Shown: one piece after another, positions 49,864 through 60,129 of the stretch
Layout of the letters: each line of letters begins with the position of its first letter
How positions within the stretch are numbered: the stretch's first letter is position 1
Assembly (NCBI RefSeq): GCF_013702265.1
Contig: NZ_CP059348.1
Location: 2,418,001 to 2,482,000 of the forward strand
Source: Providencia rettgeri
GTDB taxonomy: Bacteria > Pseudomonadota > Gammaproteobacteria > Enterobacterales > Enterobacteriaceae
Length of the DNA stretch: 64,000 bases
Reading direction: 5' to 3'
Program-made: the position numbers and the translations under genes
Notes under the pieces: model-generated
What the model was told of the DNA's origin: nothing
Databases searched by the model: none
Seen by the model: the letters and a program-made list of their open reading frames with translations, nothing else

Positions 49864-50355
49864 ATGGCTATTCCAGTTTATTTATGGCTGAAAGATGATG
49901 GCGGTGCTGAAATTAAAGGTTCTGTAGACGTACAAGACCGTGAAGGCAGCATCGAAGTGGTTGCTCAAGACCATAACCTGTACATCCCAACGGATAACAA
50001 TACCGGTAAATTAACAGGTACTCGTATCCATACGCCATTCATTTTCGTTAAAGAAATTGATGCTTCAAGCCCTTACCTTTACAAGGCTGTGACCACGGGT
50101 CAAACCTTGAAAGAAGCTGAATTCAAATGGTATCGCATTGATGACGCAGGACAAGAAGTCGAATATTTCAACACCAAGCTTGAAAACGTCAAAGTCGTGA
50201 AAGTCGCTCCAAAAATGCACGACATTAAAGATCCAGGTAAAGAGAAGCATAACCATCTCGAAGAGATTGAGCTGCGCTATGAAAAAATCACTTGGACATA
50301 CAAAGACGGCAACATCATCCATTCCGATTCTTGGAATGAGCGTGCTACCGCTTAA
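49864..50355 (+). CDS. hcp: T6SS tube protein Hcp
   Basis: Forms the hexameric inner tube that is ejected with VgrG. The ATG at 49864 follows AAGGAG and gives MAIPVYLWLKDDGGAEIKGS, 163 residues, without a C-terminal effector extension. ITWTYKDGNIIHSDSWNERATA is the usual Hcp end. A strong terminator follows, so hcp can be made in excess over downstream genes. Confidence 0.96.
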   Translation: MAIPVYLWLKDDGGAEIKGSVDVQDREGSIEVVAQDHNLYIPTDNNTGKLTGTRIHTPFIFVKEIDASSPYLYKAVTTGQTLKEAEFKWYRIDDAGQEVEYFNTKLENVKVVKVAPKMHDIKDPGKEKHNHLEEIELRYEKITWTYKDGNIIHSDSWNERATA

Positions 50356-50362
50356 TTAAGAC

Positions 50363-50393
50363 AAGCAGGCGTTTCGGCGTCTGCTTTTTTCTT
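50363..50393 (+). terminator. hcp terminator
   Basis: Nine-bp stem AAGCAGGCG / CGTCTGCTT (one G-T pair) with a 6-base loop and T6. Confidence 0.88.
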
Positions 50394-50567
50394 GCGCCCC
50401 TTGCGCAACCTCACTCACACACAACACATTTTGCCATTAAACAAGCTATACGCGCTTTCAACCGCGCATTCCCATCGCCAATATCACCTTATGAACCTCG
50501 GTTAACGGTTAGGGGCGGTAGCGTGCCTAAACACATTGATATCCACCAGATTATCTAGGGAGAGAAC

Positions 50568-53231
50568 ATGGAAAATTCTTCAGTTATGTTATTGCGTCGC
50601 CTAAACCCTTTCTGTGCAAATGCACTAGAGGCAGCAGCTTCCTTGTGCCAAACACGCGCCCATGCTGAGGTTACCATCGAACATTGGTTACTCAAGCTGC
50701 TTGAGCTAGGAGAAAGTGATATCACTGTGTTAGCGCGCCGCTATGAATGGGATATTTCTGCACTTTGGCAAAGCCTGTTAACAGACATCGACAGCCTACC
50801 CCGCTCTATCCATAGCCGCCCATCCCTCTCAAAATCACTCCTAAACTTAATTCAAAACGCATGGGTGATAGCCTCATTGGATGAAGATATCGAGCACATT
50901 CGCAGCGTCCATATTCTTGCAGCGATGGTGAAACAACCCTCTTTAGTTCCGAACGACGCCCTTTGGCCATTAATGACCTTAAGCCTCACGCAATTACAAC
51001 GTTTAAGACCAATGCTTGATGCTCAATCCGATGAACGCCCTGAAGTTCAGCAACTTGCGGCGCATAATCAATCTTTACCAGCAGAAGCGCCACTTGACTC
51101 GCAATCAACAAACGAAGCTCCAGCACCGAATGTCATCGGTAACACACTGAATGATGCCTTACTCGCCGTGCTGAATAAATTTACGGTGGATGTGACCGAA
51201 AAAGCACGCGAAGGCGTGATTGACCCTGTCTTTGGACGTGATGACGAAATCCGTCAAATGGTCGATATTCTGTCTCGCCGTCGCAAAAATAACCCCATTC
51301 TCGTGGGGGAACCGGGTGTCGGGAAAACCGCGTTAGTGGAAGGCTTAGCCCTACGTATCGTTGAAGGTAATGTTCCTGTCAGCCTGCAAACCACATCATT
51401 ACGCACATTAGATTTAGGGCTACTGCAAGCGGGGGCTGGCGTCAAAGGCGAATTTGAACAGCGCTTAAAAAACGTGATTGAAGCCGTACAACAATCTCCT
51501 ACGCCGATTTTACTGTTTATCGATGAAGCCCATACCATCATTGGCGCAGGCAACCAAGCCGGTGGCGCTGATGCCGCTAACTTACTCAAACCCGCCCTTG
51601 CCCGTGGTGAACTACGCACTATCGCGGCAACCACTTGGTCTGAATATAAGCAATATTTCGAGCGTGACGCCGCTTTAGAGCGCCGCTTCCAAGTGATTAA
51701 AGTTGATGAACCTGATGACGAGAAAGCTTGCTTAATGCTGCGTGGACTAAAACCACGCTATGCAAAATATCATGGTGTTCACATTACCGATGATGCGGTC
51801 AAAGCCGCTGTCACCTTATCTCGCCGTTACTTAACCGGTCGCCAACTCCCCGATAAAGCCGTGGATTTGCTCGATACCGCCAGCGCCCGTATCCGCATGA
51901 GCCTCGATACGCTTCCTGAAGCACTGACCCGTTTAAAAGCCAAGCGCAATGCATTAGAACTTGAACAGCAAGCGATCCTTGATGATTTGGCCATTGGCAA
52001 CACCACCAACCAATCCCTACTGAGCGAACTAGTCACTCAAGATGCCCAAATCGCCATACAGCTGGCTGATTTAGAACAGCGTTTTGAGCAAGAAAAAAAC
52101 CTTATCAGCGAGCTCTTAGAACAGCGCCGTCAATCTCAAGATGTCAGCGATATCCAATCACAGTTAGAACTTATTCAGCAAAATGAACCGCTGATCACCC
52201 CCGATGTGGATGTTAGAACGGTGGCTACTGTTATCGCCGACTGGACGGGTGTGCCATTATCCAGCCTCTTAAAAGACGAACAAACTGAGCTACTGGAGTT
52301 AGAAGACTCGCTAGGTAAACGCGTTGTGGGTCAAGAAAGCCCATTACTGGGGCTTGGACAGCGACTACGTGCAGCTCGCACGGGTCTCGCCTCAGAAAAT
52401 GGCCCTCAAGGGGTATTTTTATTAGTGGGTCCAAGCGGAATCGGTAAAACTGAAACCGCCTTAGCTTTGGCAGATGTCCTGTTTGGTGGCGAAAAATCTT
52501 TAATTACCATCAATATGTCCGAGTATCAAGAAGCCCACACTGTCAGCCAATTAAAAGGCTCGCCTCCAGGTTATGTGGGTTACGGTCAAGGCGGGATTTT
52601 AACGGAGGCCGTTCGCAAGCGTCCTTACAGCGTCGTGTTACTTGATGAGGTGGAAAAAGCCCACCGCGATGTACTCAACCTGTTTTATCAAGTTTTCGAC
52701 CGTGGATTTATGCGCGATGGCGAAGGTCGTGAAATTGATTTTCGCAATACCGTGATCTTAATGACAGCAAACTTGGGCAGTGACTTGTTGATGCAGCAAC
52801 TCGAAGAGTTCCCTGAGTCTACCGACGGCGAGCTGCAAGAACTGCTGCGCCCAACTTTGCGCGAACACTTCCAACCCGCCTTACTCGCACGCTTCCAAAC
52901 CCTAATTTATCGTCCATTAGGCCCTGTCGCTCTGCGCCAAATTGTTGAAATGAAACTGGCCAGCGTGATTAAGCGTCTTTACACCCACTACAAGCTTGAG
53001 GGCATTATCGAAGAAGCGCTCTATGACACGCTCGTGAGCGCGTGTTTATTACCCGACACTGGTGCCCGCAACATTGATAGCCTGCTTAACCAACAAATTT
53101 TACCGGTACTGAGCCAGCAATTGCTCATGCGCCAAGCTAACCACCAGCAAGCACAAAGCCTGACTTTGGGGTATAGCGAAGAAGACGGGATCACCCTGAG
53201 TTTCAGTGATATTGAGGAGATAAATCCATGA
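50568..53231 (+). CDS. clpV: T6SS sheath-disassembly AAA+ ATPase ClpV (TssH)
   Basis: ClpB/Hsp100-type ATPase that recycles contracted sheath. It has 887 residues: N-domain (about 1-155) for sheath recognition, first AAA+ domain with Walker A GEPGVGKT (247-254) and IDEAHTIIGAG, a coiled-coil middle domain (about 450-530), and second AAA+ domain with GPSGIGKT (621-628) and VVLLDEVEKAH. GGGAGAGAAC precedes the ATG. Its stop overlaps the vgrG start by ATGA. Confidence 0.96.
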   Translation: MENSSVMLLRRLNPFCANALEAAASLCQTRAHAEVTIEHWLLKLLELGESDITVLARRYEWDISALWQSLLTDIDSLPRSIHSRPSLSKSLLNLIQNAWVIASLDEDIEHIRSVHILAAMVKQPSLVPNDALWPLMTLSLTQLQRLRPMLDAQSDERPEVQQLAAHNQSLPAEAPLDSQSTNEAPAPNVIGNTLNDALLAVLNKFTVDVTEKAREGVIDPVFGRDDEIRQMVDILSRRRKNNPILVGEPGVGKTALVEGLALRIVEGNVPVSLQTTSLRTLDLGLLQAGAGVKGEFEQRLKNVIEAVQQSPTPILLFIDEAHTIIGAGNQAGGADAANLLKPALARGELRTIAATTWSEYKQYFERDAALERRFQVIKVDEPDDEKACLMLRGLKPRYAKYHGVHITDDAVKAAVTLSRRYLTGRQLPDKAVDLLDTASARIRMSLDTLPEALTRLKAKRNALELEQQAILDDLAIGNTTNQSLLSELVTQDAQIAIQLADLEQRFEQEKNLISELLEQRRQSQDVSDIQSQLELIQQNEPLITPDVDVRTVATVIADWTGVPLSSLLKDEQTELLELEDSLGKRVVGQESPLLGLGQRLRAARTGLASENGPQGVFLLVGPSGIGKTETALALADVLFGGEKSLITINMSEYQEAHTVSQLKGSPPGYVGYGQGGILTEAVRKRPYSVVLLDEVEKAHRDVLNLFYQVFDRGFMRDGEGREIDFRNTVILMTANLGSDLLMQQLEEFPESTDGELQELLRPTLREHFQPALLARFQTLIYRPLGPVALRQIVEMKLASVIKRLYTHYKLEGIIEEALYDTLVSACLLPDTGARNIDSLLNQQILPVLSQQLLMRQANHQQAQSLTLGYSEEDGITLSFSDIEEINP

Positions 53232-55768
53232 GCCTACTCGATACAGCAAAAAACCTCCTTCAAGGACAAAACCGCTATCGCCTAGAAATCCAAGGCTGCT
53301 CAGATTTACTGGACGTTGAACATTTTACGGGTCGTGAAGCCGCTAGCGATACTTATCGCTACCAAATTACGTTTACCTGCTCCGCCCAAGATCTTTCTGC
53401 TCAACAATTATTGCGCCGTAATGCCAGCCTGACCTTTTCCGCGCCGATAAATAATTTAATGGGACTCGCCACTCAGCCTAGCGTTGCCAAGCGTGTTCAT
53501 GGGGTGGTGACGGATTTTCGTCGTCTCTCTGGCTCTGCGGATGAAGCTCGCTACCAGTTAGTTATCGAGCCTTTTTTTGCGCTACTGCGCCATCAGATTC
53601 GCAGCCACCGTTTCTTTATCAACCAATCTGTTCCCGATGTGGTTGAACAAATTCTGCGTGAACATAATTTCAAAGGCTGGGAATTCGAATTTCATCTCGA
53701 AAAAGAGTACCCAAAACGCGAACAAATCAACCAGATCAACGAAAGTGACCGCCAATTTATTGAGCGTTTACTCAGTGAAGTGGGTATTTTTTATCGCTTT
53801 GGTTTACAAGATGATACCCAAACTGAGGTGCTCCACTTTACGGATAGCCAACGCGGTTATGTGTATGACAAAACACTGCCATTAAATAGTCCATCAGGGC
53901 TGAGCGATAACCATGTTGACAGTGTTTGGGGATTATCTTTACGCCACCAAGTGGTTGAAAGTACTGTCTTTGCCAAAGACTATAACCACCGACTGGCGGA
54001 AGATACGTTGATTTCCGCCGTCGCAGACATGACCCGCGGTGATGGCGAAAAAATCAACTACGGCGATGTTTATCACTATAAAGGCCGCCACCTAACCCGT
54101 GGGGACAAAATTCGCCCTGAAACCGAAACCGCTAACTTCTGGGCAAGACTCGACCACGAACGCTTTTTAGCTCGCCAGACTTTACTACGCGGAGAAAGTA
54201 GCGCAGCAGACCTGACGCCATTATTAGTGCTAAGCATTCAAGATAACCCGCTCAGTTCGACGTTACCCAGCGTATTCAAGTCACCCGTTTTAATTACACG
54301 TCTACGTTTTACCGCCAGCCGAGATAAAGCGCTAACCGTCCGTTTTGACGCCGTGCCATACACTGAATCACTGTGCTGGCGCCCTGCTCTAAAACCACGC
54401 CCTGTCATTGCTGGAACATTAATGGCGCGTGTCACCAGCGCAAAAGACCACGACATTTATGCTCACCAAAATGAACACGGCTTTTATTGGGTCAAATTCG
54501 ACGCAGATCGCGATGATAAAACCAAGGGCTATGAAAGTATGCCCGTACGTTTGGCGAAACCTTACGCCGGAGATACTTATGGGATGCATTTCCCACTGAT
54601 TCAAGGGACTGAAGTTGCCATCGCCTTCCATGAGGGTGACCCAGACCGCCCTTACATCGCCCACGCACTGCATGATTCCCGCCACCCCGACCACGTGACG
54701 GATAAAAATAACACCCGTAATGTAATCCGCACACCTGCGAATAACAAACTGCGCATGGAAGATAAACGCGGGCAAGAGCATATTAAACTCAGCACCGAGT
54801 ATGGTGGGAAAACCCAGTTAAACTTGGGGCATTTGGTCAACGCCGAACGCGAACAACGCGGTGACGGTTTTGAGTTACGCACAGATAGCTGGGGCGCAAT
54901 TCGTGCGGGTAAAGGGTTGTTTATTACCACCGATAAGCAGGATAAAGCTGGTGGTAATGTGTTGGCGATGGAAGAGGCAATACAGCAACTAGAGCAAGCA
55001 TTATCGATTGCTAGAAATTTATCAAATTCAGCGGAAATCAGCGGAACAGCAGCAAGTGATCTTGATGCGCAAGAGCAACTAAAGAATAATTTATCGCAAC
55101 TTACTGCACCTGGATTATTAGTCCATGCACCCGAAGGAATCGGTGTTTTCACACCAAAACCAATTAGCATCGGTTCAGGTCAAGAAAGCATTGCTATTTC
55201 TGCATCAAAATCTATCAACTTATCAGCAAATAAAACTCTAACTATCAACGCAGAAAATGATGCCAATATTTATGCTCAACATAATGGCATTAAAACTTTT
55301 GCAAAATATGGAAATATTGATGTTGAAGCTCAAAATGATGCAATGTCACTTCTATCAAAACAAGATTTAAGAGTTCAATCGATTGATGGCAAAGTTCATA
55401 TCACTGCTGGACAAGAGATTATTCTTAACTGTGGTGGGGCATATATCAAGATCTCGGATGGAAATATTGAATTAGGTAGCCCAAATAATATTTTACTAAA
55501 AACAACCAATGTTCAAAAAATGGGGGCTACTAGCTTTTCATCTACGCCACCCGAAATTCCTGTCGGATTTAGTGAACAATTCACTTTACGTGATAAAGAC
55601 TCAAACAAAATTTTACCTTATACCGATTATACCGTGACGACAGAAGATGGAGAGGTTTTCACAGGAACATCAAGTGCTGAAGGGAAAACACTCGATATTA
55701 TTACAGCAATTCCTACAAAATTGTCTGCTATTACTCATAGAAATAAAGACAAAGAAAAGCCTGAATAA
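53228..55768 (+). CDS. vgrG: T6SS spike protein VgrG (TssI) with C-terminal adaptor extension
   Basis: 846 residues. The gp27/gp5-like core runs to about residue 610, with DPDRPYIAHALHDSRHPDHVT and RTPANNKLRMEDKRGQEHIKLSTEYGGKTQLNLGH. A beta-helical segment follows (about 610-765), then a short C-terminal domain (about 775-830: EQFTLRDKDSNKILPYTDYT, VTTEDGEVFTGTSS) resembling transthyretin-like adaptor domains that bind cargo. Base composition turns A/T-rich near nucleotide 54,960, so the tail looks exchanged together with the genes after it. Confidence 0.93.
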   Translation: MSLLDTAKNLLQGQNRYRLEIQGCSDLLDVEHFTGREAASDTYRYQITFTCSAQDLSAQQLLRRNASLTFSAPINNLMGLATQPSVAKRVHGVVTDFRRLSGSADEARYQLVIEPFFALLRHQIRSHRFFINQSVPDVVEQILREHNFKGWEFEFHLEKEYPKREQINQINESDRQFIERLLSEVGIFYRFGLQDDTQTEVLHFTDSQRGYVYDKTLPLNSPSGLSDNHVDSVWGLSLRHQVVESTVFAKDYNHRLAEDTLISAVADMTRGDGEKINYGDVYHYKGRHLTRGDKIRPETETANFWARLDHERFLARQTLLRGESSAADLTPLLVLSIQDNPLSSTLPSVFKSPVLITRLRFTASRDKALTVRFDAVPYTESLCWRPALKPRPVIAGTLMARVTSAKDHDIYAHQNEHGFYWVKFDADRDDKTKGYESMPVRLAKPYAGDTYGMHFPLIQGTEVAIAFHEGDPDRPYIAHALHDSRHPDHVTDKNNTRNVIRTPANNKLRMEDKRGQEHIKLSTEYGGKTQLNLGHLVNAEREQRGDGFELRTDSWGAIRAGKGLFITTDKQDKAGGNVLAMEEAIQQLEQALSIARNLSNSAEISGTAASDLDAQEQLKNNLSQLTAPGLLVHAPEGIGVFTPKPISIGSGQESIAISASKSINLSANKTLTINAENDANIYAQHNGIKTFAKYGNIDVEAQNDAMSLLSKQDLRVQSIDGKVHITAGQEIILNCGGAYIKISDGNIELGSPNNILLKTTNVQKMGATSFSSTPPEIPVGFSEQFTLRDKDSNKILPYTDYTVTTEDGEVFTGTSSAEGKTLDIITAIPTKLSAITHRNKDKEKPE

Positions 55769-55780
55769 CGGTGGATAATT

Positions 55781-58096
55781 ATGCAAAAAAATCAAACACA
55801 ATCGAAAACAAATAACGTGGATGGTAGTAATAAAGATGCTTACTCATCAAGCGAGCCTAATCTTTATTATCATCCAGATACTAATGAATTAATTTTTGTC
55901 CCAGATGATGCTCTTGAATTAGAAAGCCGGCATTTATGTACGCTCGTAAAAAATAAACATAGTCGCTTAGCTCAAATTGATAACTTACTCGATAGCACAT
56001 CTTTAAAAGAAAGAGAAAAAAACTCCGACGAGTTCGTTAATAAGCTATTAAACTGCCATGAAGAATACAATCAAGCTGCAAATGAACTTAATAAAATAGT
56101 TTCAACATTAACTGTCATTATTGATGAGAATGAGAAAGAGGATAAAAAAAATCGCTCATTACTAGATTCCAGTGCAGGTAGTGACAATCTGAATATTGTT
56201 GAGCTACTCAAAGTACAAGCTAGCGGTGGGTTTAAATATCGCTACGTTCGTTCCGATCAAATAGATACCAAAGGCAAACATGAAGTACATAAATTAGAAC
56301 GTAGTGATATAAGTAACGAAGAAAAGAAAAAAATAATTAACCGGGTAATAGAAACAGATACAAATGGAAACCAAACAGAAAAACTAGCAGTTGATACTGA
56401 GCAACTAAAAGAAGCATTAAAGGAAATTGAACCTGCTTTTAAATATCAACTTTTTGAATTAGAGGGTGATAGCGGAACACTCGGTGAATGGGCTGGAAGC
56501 TTCCAAAAGTGGGCAGAAGACGTTAATAAAAGCTTGGACTCAACACCGCCAACTAAAACAAAATATGCATCCTTTGATAAAAAAGCACAAATCATGCGAT
56601 GGAGTTACGGAGGTGATGGCAATATCGAAATTTCCAATGGCTCCCTTGGCGGAAATAAAGATAGAAAAGCACAAGCTAAAGCCAATATTTATGGCAACTT
56701 CGCATTTGCAGAAGCAAAAGCGGAAGGAAGAATTCACTTACCAAACCGCCAAGGTGTTCAATTTTTATACCCGACAAGAAATCCAAAATCCACAACCCGG
56801 GTCATTGGTGACTTTGGCGCTTTAAGCTACAAAGAAATGATGGCGTCGATGGGAGCTTTTAGATTTGATATCGCTCTCACATTAGCTGGCATGTTAGGAG
56901 CCAGCTTTGGCTTACAAGCAAGTGTGAATCTTTCAACTGAGGGTTTAAGAGGCTCTCAATCTTCAACAACAGATAATAATCGCATTCAATTAAGCGATGT
57001 TAAAGGATCTGATATCACCAAGTCTGCAGATGCTCTTGGCTTGAATTCGGAAGCCAGTGTATTTGTTGGCGTTAAAGGTGGTGTTGAGTTGGCTGGTGAG
57101 TTTCTCTGGTTAAGTCCAGAATTAACCCCTGCCCAACGGAAAAAATATGAACAAACTGATGGCTTCTGTTCTATTGCTAAAGTAGCAGGAGGAACAGATT
57201 TTATGCTAGGAGTAGGTGCAACTGCGCAATTCGCTATAACCGTTATAGATGGCAAGATATACCTTATTGCTCATGCAGAATTATGCTGGGGACCTGGCGC
57301 TGGTGGTCATCTTACTTTTGAGGTGAATATGGATAAAATTATGGAGGAATTTATGCCATGCTTTGTCCATATGTTACGTGATATTGACTATATAAAAATG
57401 TTAAGAATAATTTCCGAAGATGATTTTTTGGCTATTTGTAAATTACCAATTTTAATTGCTATGGGAGCAGGCATAGCAATTTATCAAGGTTTATATGATG
57501 CAACTCGATATTTCGAAACTGCTTGGCAAAACAAAAATAATCGAGAAAAATTAATGACTGCCATTATTAAAAATAATGGTGATGATTTTAAATTTACGCC
57601 TCCAGAAACAAAAGGGGCTGTTATTGCAGCTCTTTTAGAGCACGAATTTTGGGAAAATCATTTTTATGGACAAAGTCATAAATTAACCCCTGGCGAAATA
57701 GATGGAGTCTTCAGCACCAGAAAACGTGCTATTCTGTATATCCTTCGATGGGCTCAATCACAACGCGATTTTGATAATATCATTCAACACTTAAGTACCA
57801 TACCTGATGGCTCTAAATTAAGTGTCCCTATCAATACCACATATATTCTGTCGTTTTTATCTTTAGGTGAAGAGACCAAAACTCATTACACTGACCGAGG
57901 TAAAATTTATTCTAGAGCAAGTCGCTATGCAGAAATTTTTGGTACACTCAGAGATAAATTACCTAATGAAGCATTAGCTAAACAGAATAATGGAACCCCT
58001 TTTAAAGAGTACATTACGATTTCCGATGTGACTAGCCGCACATTATGGTCTAGAGATGGTGTCAATTGGAAAGAAAATTTATACGGTAATAGTTAA
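55781..58096 (+). CDS. candidate T6SS effector, membrane-active, no recognised domain
   Basis: 771 residues, 12 bp after vgrG. I do not recognise the family. The N-terminal half (1-250) is hydrophilic, charged and helical. The C-terminal half has Gly/Ala-rich amphipathic or hydrophobic stretches: IALTLAGMLGASFGLQASV (about 363-381), a VFVGVKGGVELAGEF region, and ILIAMGAGIAIYQGLY (about 557-572), the kind seen in pore-forming or membrane-disrupting T6SS effectors. It has no PAAR, Rhs, MIX or Eag-binding signature. The four lipoproteins after it are the likely immunity set. A/T-rich relative to the core T6SS genes. Confidence 0.6.
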   Translation: MQKNQTQSKTNNVDGSNKDAYSSSEPNLYYHPDTNELIFVPDDALELESRHLCTLVKNKHSRLAQIDNLLDSTSLKEREKNSDEFVNKLLNCHEEYNQAANELNKIVSTLTVIIDENEKEDKKNRSLLDSSAGSDNLNIVELLKVQASGGFKYRYVRSDQIDTKGKHEVHKLERSDISNEEKKKIINRVIETDTNGNQTEKLAVDTEQLKEALKEIEPAFKYQLFELEGDSGTLGEWAGSFQKWAEDVNKSLDSTPPTKTKYASFDKKAQIMRWSYGGDGNIEISNGSLGGNKDRKAQAKANIYGNFAFAEAKAEGRIHLPNRQGVQFLYPTRNPKSTTRVIGDFGALSYKEMMASMGAFRFDIALTLAGMLGASFGLQASVNLSTEGLRGSQSSTTDNNRIQLSDVKGSDITKSADALGLNSEASVFVGVKGGVELAGEFLWLSPELTPAQRKKYEQTDGFCSIAKVAGGTDFMLGVGATAQFAITVIDGKIYLIAHAELCWGPGAGGHLTFEVNMDKIMEEFMPCFVHMLRDIDYIKMLRIISEDDFLAICKLPILIAMGAGIAIYQGLYDATRYFETAWQNKNNREKLMTAIIKNNGDDFKFTPPETKGAVIAALLEHEFWENHFYGQSHKLTPGEIDGVFSTRKRAILYILRWAQSQRDFDNIIQHLSTIPDGSKLSVPINTTYILSFLSLGEETKTHYTDRGKIYSRASRYAEIFGTLRDKLPNEALAKQNNGTPFKEYITISDVTSRTLWSRDGVNWKENLYGNS

Positions 58097-58159
58097 TTAT
58101 ATTCCCCCTATAAACTAACTTAATTAAAGAATTTATTACAATTCAAAAGGCAATCTTAA

Positions 58160-59041
58160 ATGAGACACACTAAATTCCATATCTCTCTTCCTTTTATTCT
58201 TTTACTTACAGCTTGTGATAACACTCCGACAGCAGAACAACAAAAACAAGCTCAACAACTGGTCAATGATACTTTAAATAATATGGTGTTTGTTGAGGGC
58301 GGAACTTTTTTAATGGGAGATTTTGGTGGTAAAGATGGTAAATCCAATTTTGTTTATAGTCTTAGTAAGGATAATAAATTTACCCATAATGTAACCCTCG
58401 ATAGTTTCAGCATATCAAAAAGTAAAGTTTCCTGGGGAGAATATCTATTATGGATAGATTTAACTAATAAGCCGTTACCTAAAAGTTATATTGCAATAAA
58501 AGAGTGGACAAGTTATCCCCCCGCTAAAGAGTTTATTAAAGATAATTATTTAGCCTCTGTTGGTTGGCAAGACGCTAAAGATTATTGTCAATGGATTGGA
58601 CAGCAAAGTGGTTTACCTGTTGACTTACCTACCGAAGCTCAATGGGAGTATGCGGCTCGTAGTCAAGGTCAATTTATATCCCTTGCAACATATAATCAAC
58701 AATTCGATACTGAAGTAATGCATAGTTCTCGAGCCTTTGTGCCACTCAATACACGAAAACCAAATCAAATTGGATTATACGATATGATGGGCAATGGATG
58801 GGACTGGACCAATGATTGGTACGATGAAAACTATTATTCAGCTTCACCAAGTAAAAACCCCCAAGGTCCTATCTCAGGAATCAAGAAAGTGGCTCGGGGA
58901 TCAGCAGGTACTGATATTTTTAAAAATTTAACGATCAACCGCTATGCTATGGAACCAATTCTAAACGATATCACCATTACAGGGCGAGGTTTTCGCTGCG
59001 CAATCCAATCCCCAACCCCTATCCAACCCGTAACTAAATAG
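58160..59041 (+). CDS. SUMF1/FGE-fold lipoprotein A, putative immunity protein
   Basis: 293 residues. Lipoprotein signal ending LLTAC with lipidated Cys19 followed by Asp20, an inner-membrane retention signal. The SUMF1 (formylglycine-generating enzyme) fold shows VEGGTFLMGDF, DAKDYCQWIG, LPTEAQWEYAARS, IGLYDMMGNGWDWTNDWY and the end RGFRCAI. The paired active-site cysteines of true FGE are absent, so the sulfatase-activating reaction is unlikely. It directly follows the candidate effector. Its first ~200 coding bases are nearly identical to copy D. Confidence 0.7.
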   Translation: MRHTKFHISLPFILLLTACDNTPTAEQQKQAQQLVNDTLNNMVFVEGGTFLMGDFGGKDGKSNFVYSLSKDNKFTHNVTLDSFSISKSKVSWGEYLLWIDLTNKPLPKSYIAIKEWTSYPPAKEFIKDNYLASVGWQDAKDYCQWIGQQSGLPVDLPTEAQWEYAARSQGQFISLATYNQQFDTEVMHSSRAFVPLNTRKPNQIGLYDMMGNGWDWTNDWYDENYYSASPSKNPQGPISGIKKVARGSAGTDIFKNLTINRYAMEPILNDITITGRGFRCAIQSPTPIQPVTK

Positions 59042-59043
59042 CC

Positions 59044-59886
59044 ATGATATTCTTTAATCAAACATACCGTACTGTTTTACTGATTAGTTTTGGGGGATTA
59101 ATTGGCTGTGATGACGGGCAAAAAGCGCAGAATGCCGCGCAGTTACGCGAAATTTCGATGGAGAATATGGTGCCCATTCCAGGCGGGCGGTTTCAAATGG
59201 GGGATTTTGGCCCCCTTTTTGATGACAAACTGCCGTATAGCAGTGACCCGTCGACTCGACCGTTGCATTGGGTTTCGTTGTCGGCGTTTAAGATGGGAAA
59301 ATACCGCGTGACGTGGGGGGAGTTTAATCGCTGGTTGGCGGTGCAGGGAAGAGAGCACCTTGAATCTTATACTGAGGGGAAAAAGAGCGAGCTGACCTAT
59401 TTGTTGGAGATATTTGGCGACGATTACCCGGCAAAAGTCTCATGGTCGGATGCGAAAGCTTATTGTCAATGGTTAGGGAGGACGAGCGGCAAAAAAACGG
59501 ATTTACCCACCGAAGCCCAGTGGGAGTATGCGGCACGCAGTGGCGGGCAGTTTTTGATTTACGGTAACAGTGATAATCAGATGTACTATGAGCAAGATCC
59601 TGCCCGCAACTTTACCGATTGGTCTGCCCCGGTTGGGCTCTTTGCGCCGAATCCCATAGGACTGTATGACATGATGGGCAATGGAACGGATTGGGTGAGT
59701 GATTGGTACAGTGAGGTGTATTACCAACATTCACCGGAAGAGAATCCTCAAGGGCCCGACAATGGTGAGGAAAAAGTGACCCGGGGCTACCATGACAGTT
59801 CTGATGGTGCATCGACGATCTCTCGGGGAAGTAAAATTCCTGATAATGAGTTTGGTAATGGATTTCGGTGTGTGGAAAATCCATAA
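59044..59886 (+). CDS. SUMF1/FGE-fold lipoprotein B, putative immunity protein
   Basis: 280 residues, 2 bp after copy A. Lipobox GLIGC with Cys22 then Asp-Asp. Same fold signatures (PGGRFQMGDFGP, DAKAYCQWLG, LPTEAQWEYAARSGGQF, IGLYDMMGNGTDWVSDWY, GFRCVENP) without the catalytic Cys pair. Clearly closest to copy C and richer in G/C than A and D, so A/D and B/C form two subfamilies. Confidence 0.7.
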   Translation: MIFFNQTYRTVLLISFGGLIGCDDGQKAQNAAQLREISMENMVPIPGGRFQMGDFGPLFDDKLPYSSDPSTRPLHWVSLSAFKMGKYRVTWGEFNRWLAVQGREHLESYTEGKKSELTYLLEIFGDDYPAKVSWSDAKAYCQWLGRTSGKKTDLPTEAQWEYAARSGGQFLIYGNSDNQMYYEQDPARNFTDWSAPVGLFAPNPIGLYDMMGNGTDWVSDWYSEVYYQHSPEENPQGPDNGEEKVTRGYHDSSDGASTISRGSKIPDNEFGNGFRCVENP

Positions 59887-60129
59887 TCCCATTGAGAGGA
59901 TTAATGTTTTATCCGGTATACGCTGTAATCGTTCGATAGCGACATCTGAAATTCAAATAGCACCCCGCCATTACCGACAAAACCTCGCGGCACTGTATCA
60001 ACAGCTTCCCGATTGTCTTGAAGTTCTGCAAAATACGGATGTAAATCAGCAAGCGCCATTAAAGCAAGTTGAATTTATCTATGTGGACAGTTGTACGCGC
60101 GTGTTTGTGAACGATAAGGAGTTACGATA
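59887..60129 (+). repeat. ~243-bp duplicated spacer, copy 1
   Basis: The first ~100 bp are almost identical to 60964-61063, with later divergence mainly at third codon positions and then identity again over the last ~40 bp. It carries the mini-ORF and the small frame and ends at the start of lipoprotein C. Confidence 0.9.
59904..59939 (+). other. 11-codon mini-ORF in spacer 1
   Basis: GAGAGGATT then ATG encodes MFYPVYAVIVR and stops. The same mini-ORF with the same ribosome site occurs in spacer 2 (60981-61016, Tyr6 changed to Cys). The longer frame 59921-60130 runs through it in the -1 frame, so this may be a leader for reinitiation or frameshifting, or a relic N-terminus. Confidence 0.35.

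Noticed and set aside
55781..58096. Assignment of the 771-aa protein to VasX, Rhs or lipase (Tle) effector families
   Set aside because: No Rhs repeats, no GxSxG lipase motif in a suitable context and no VasX-type N-terminus were seen.
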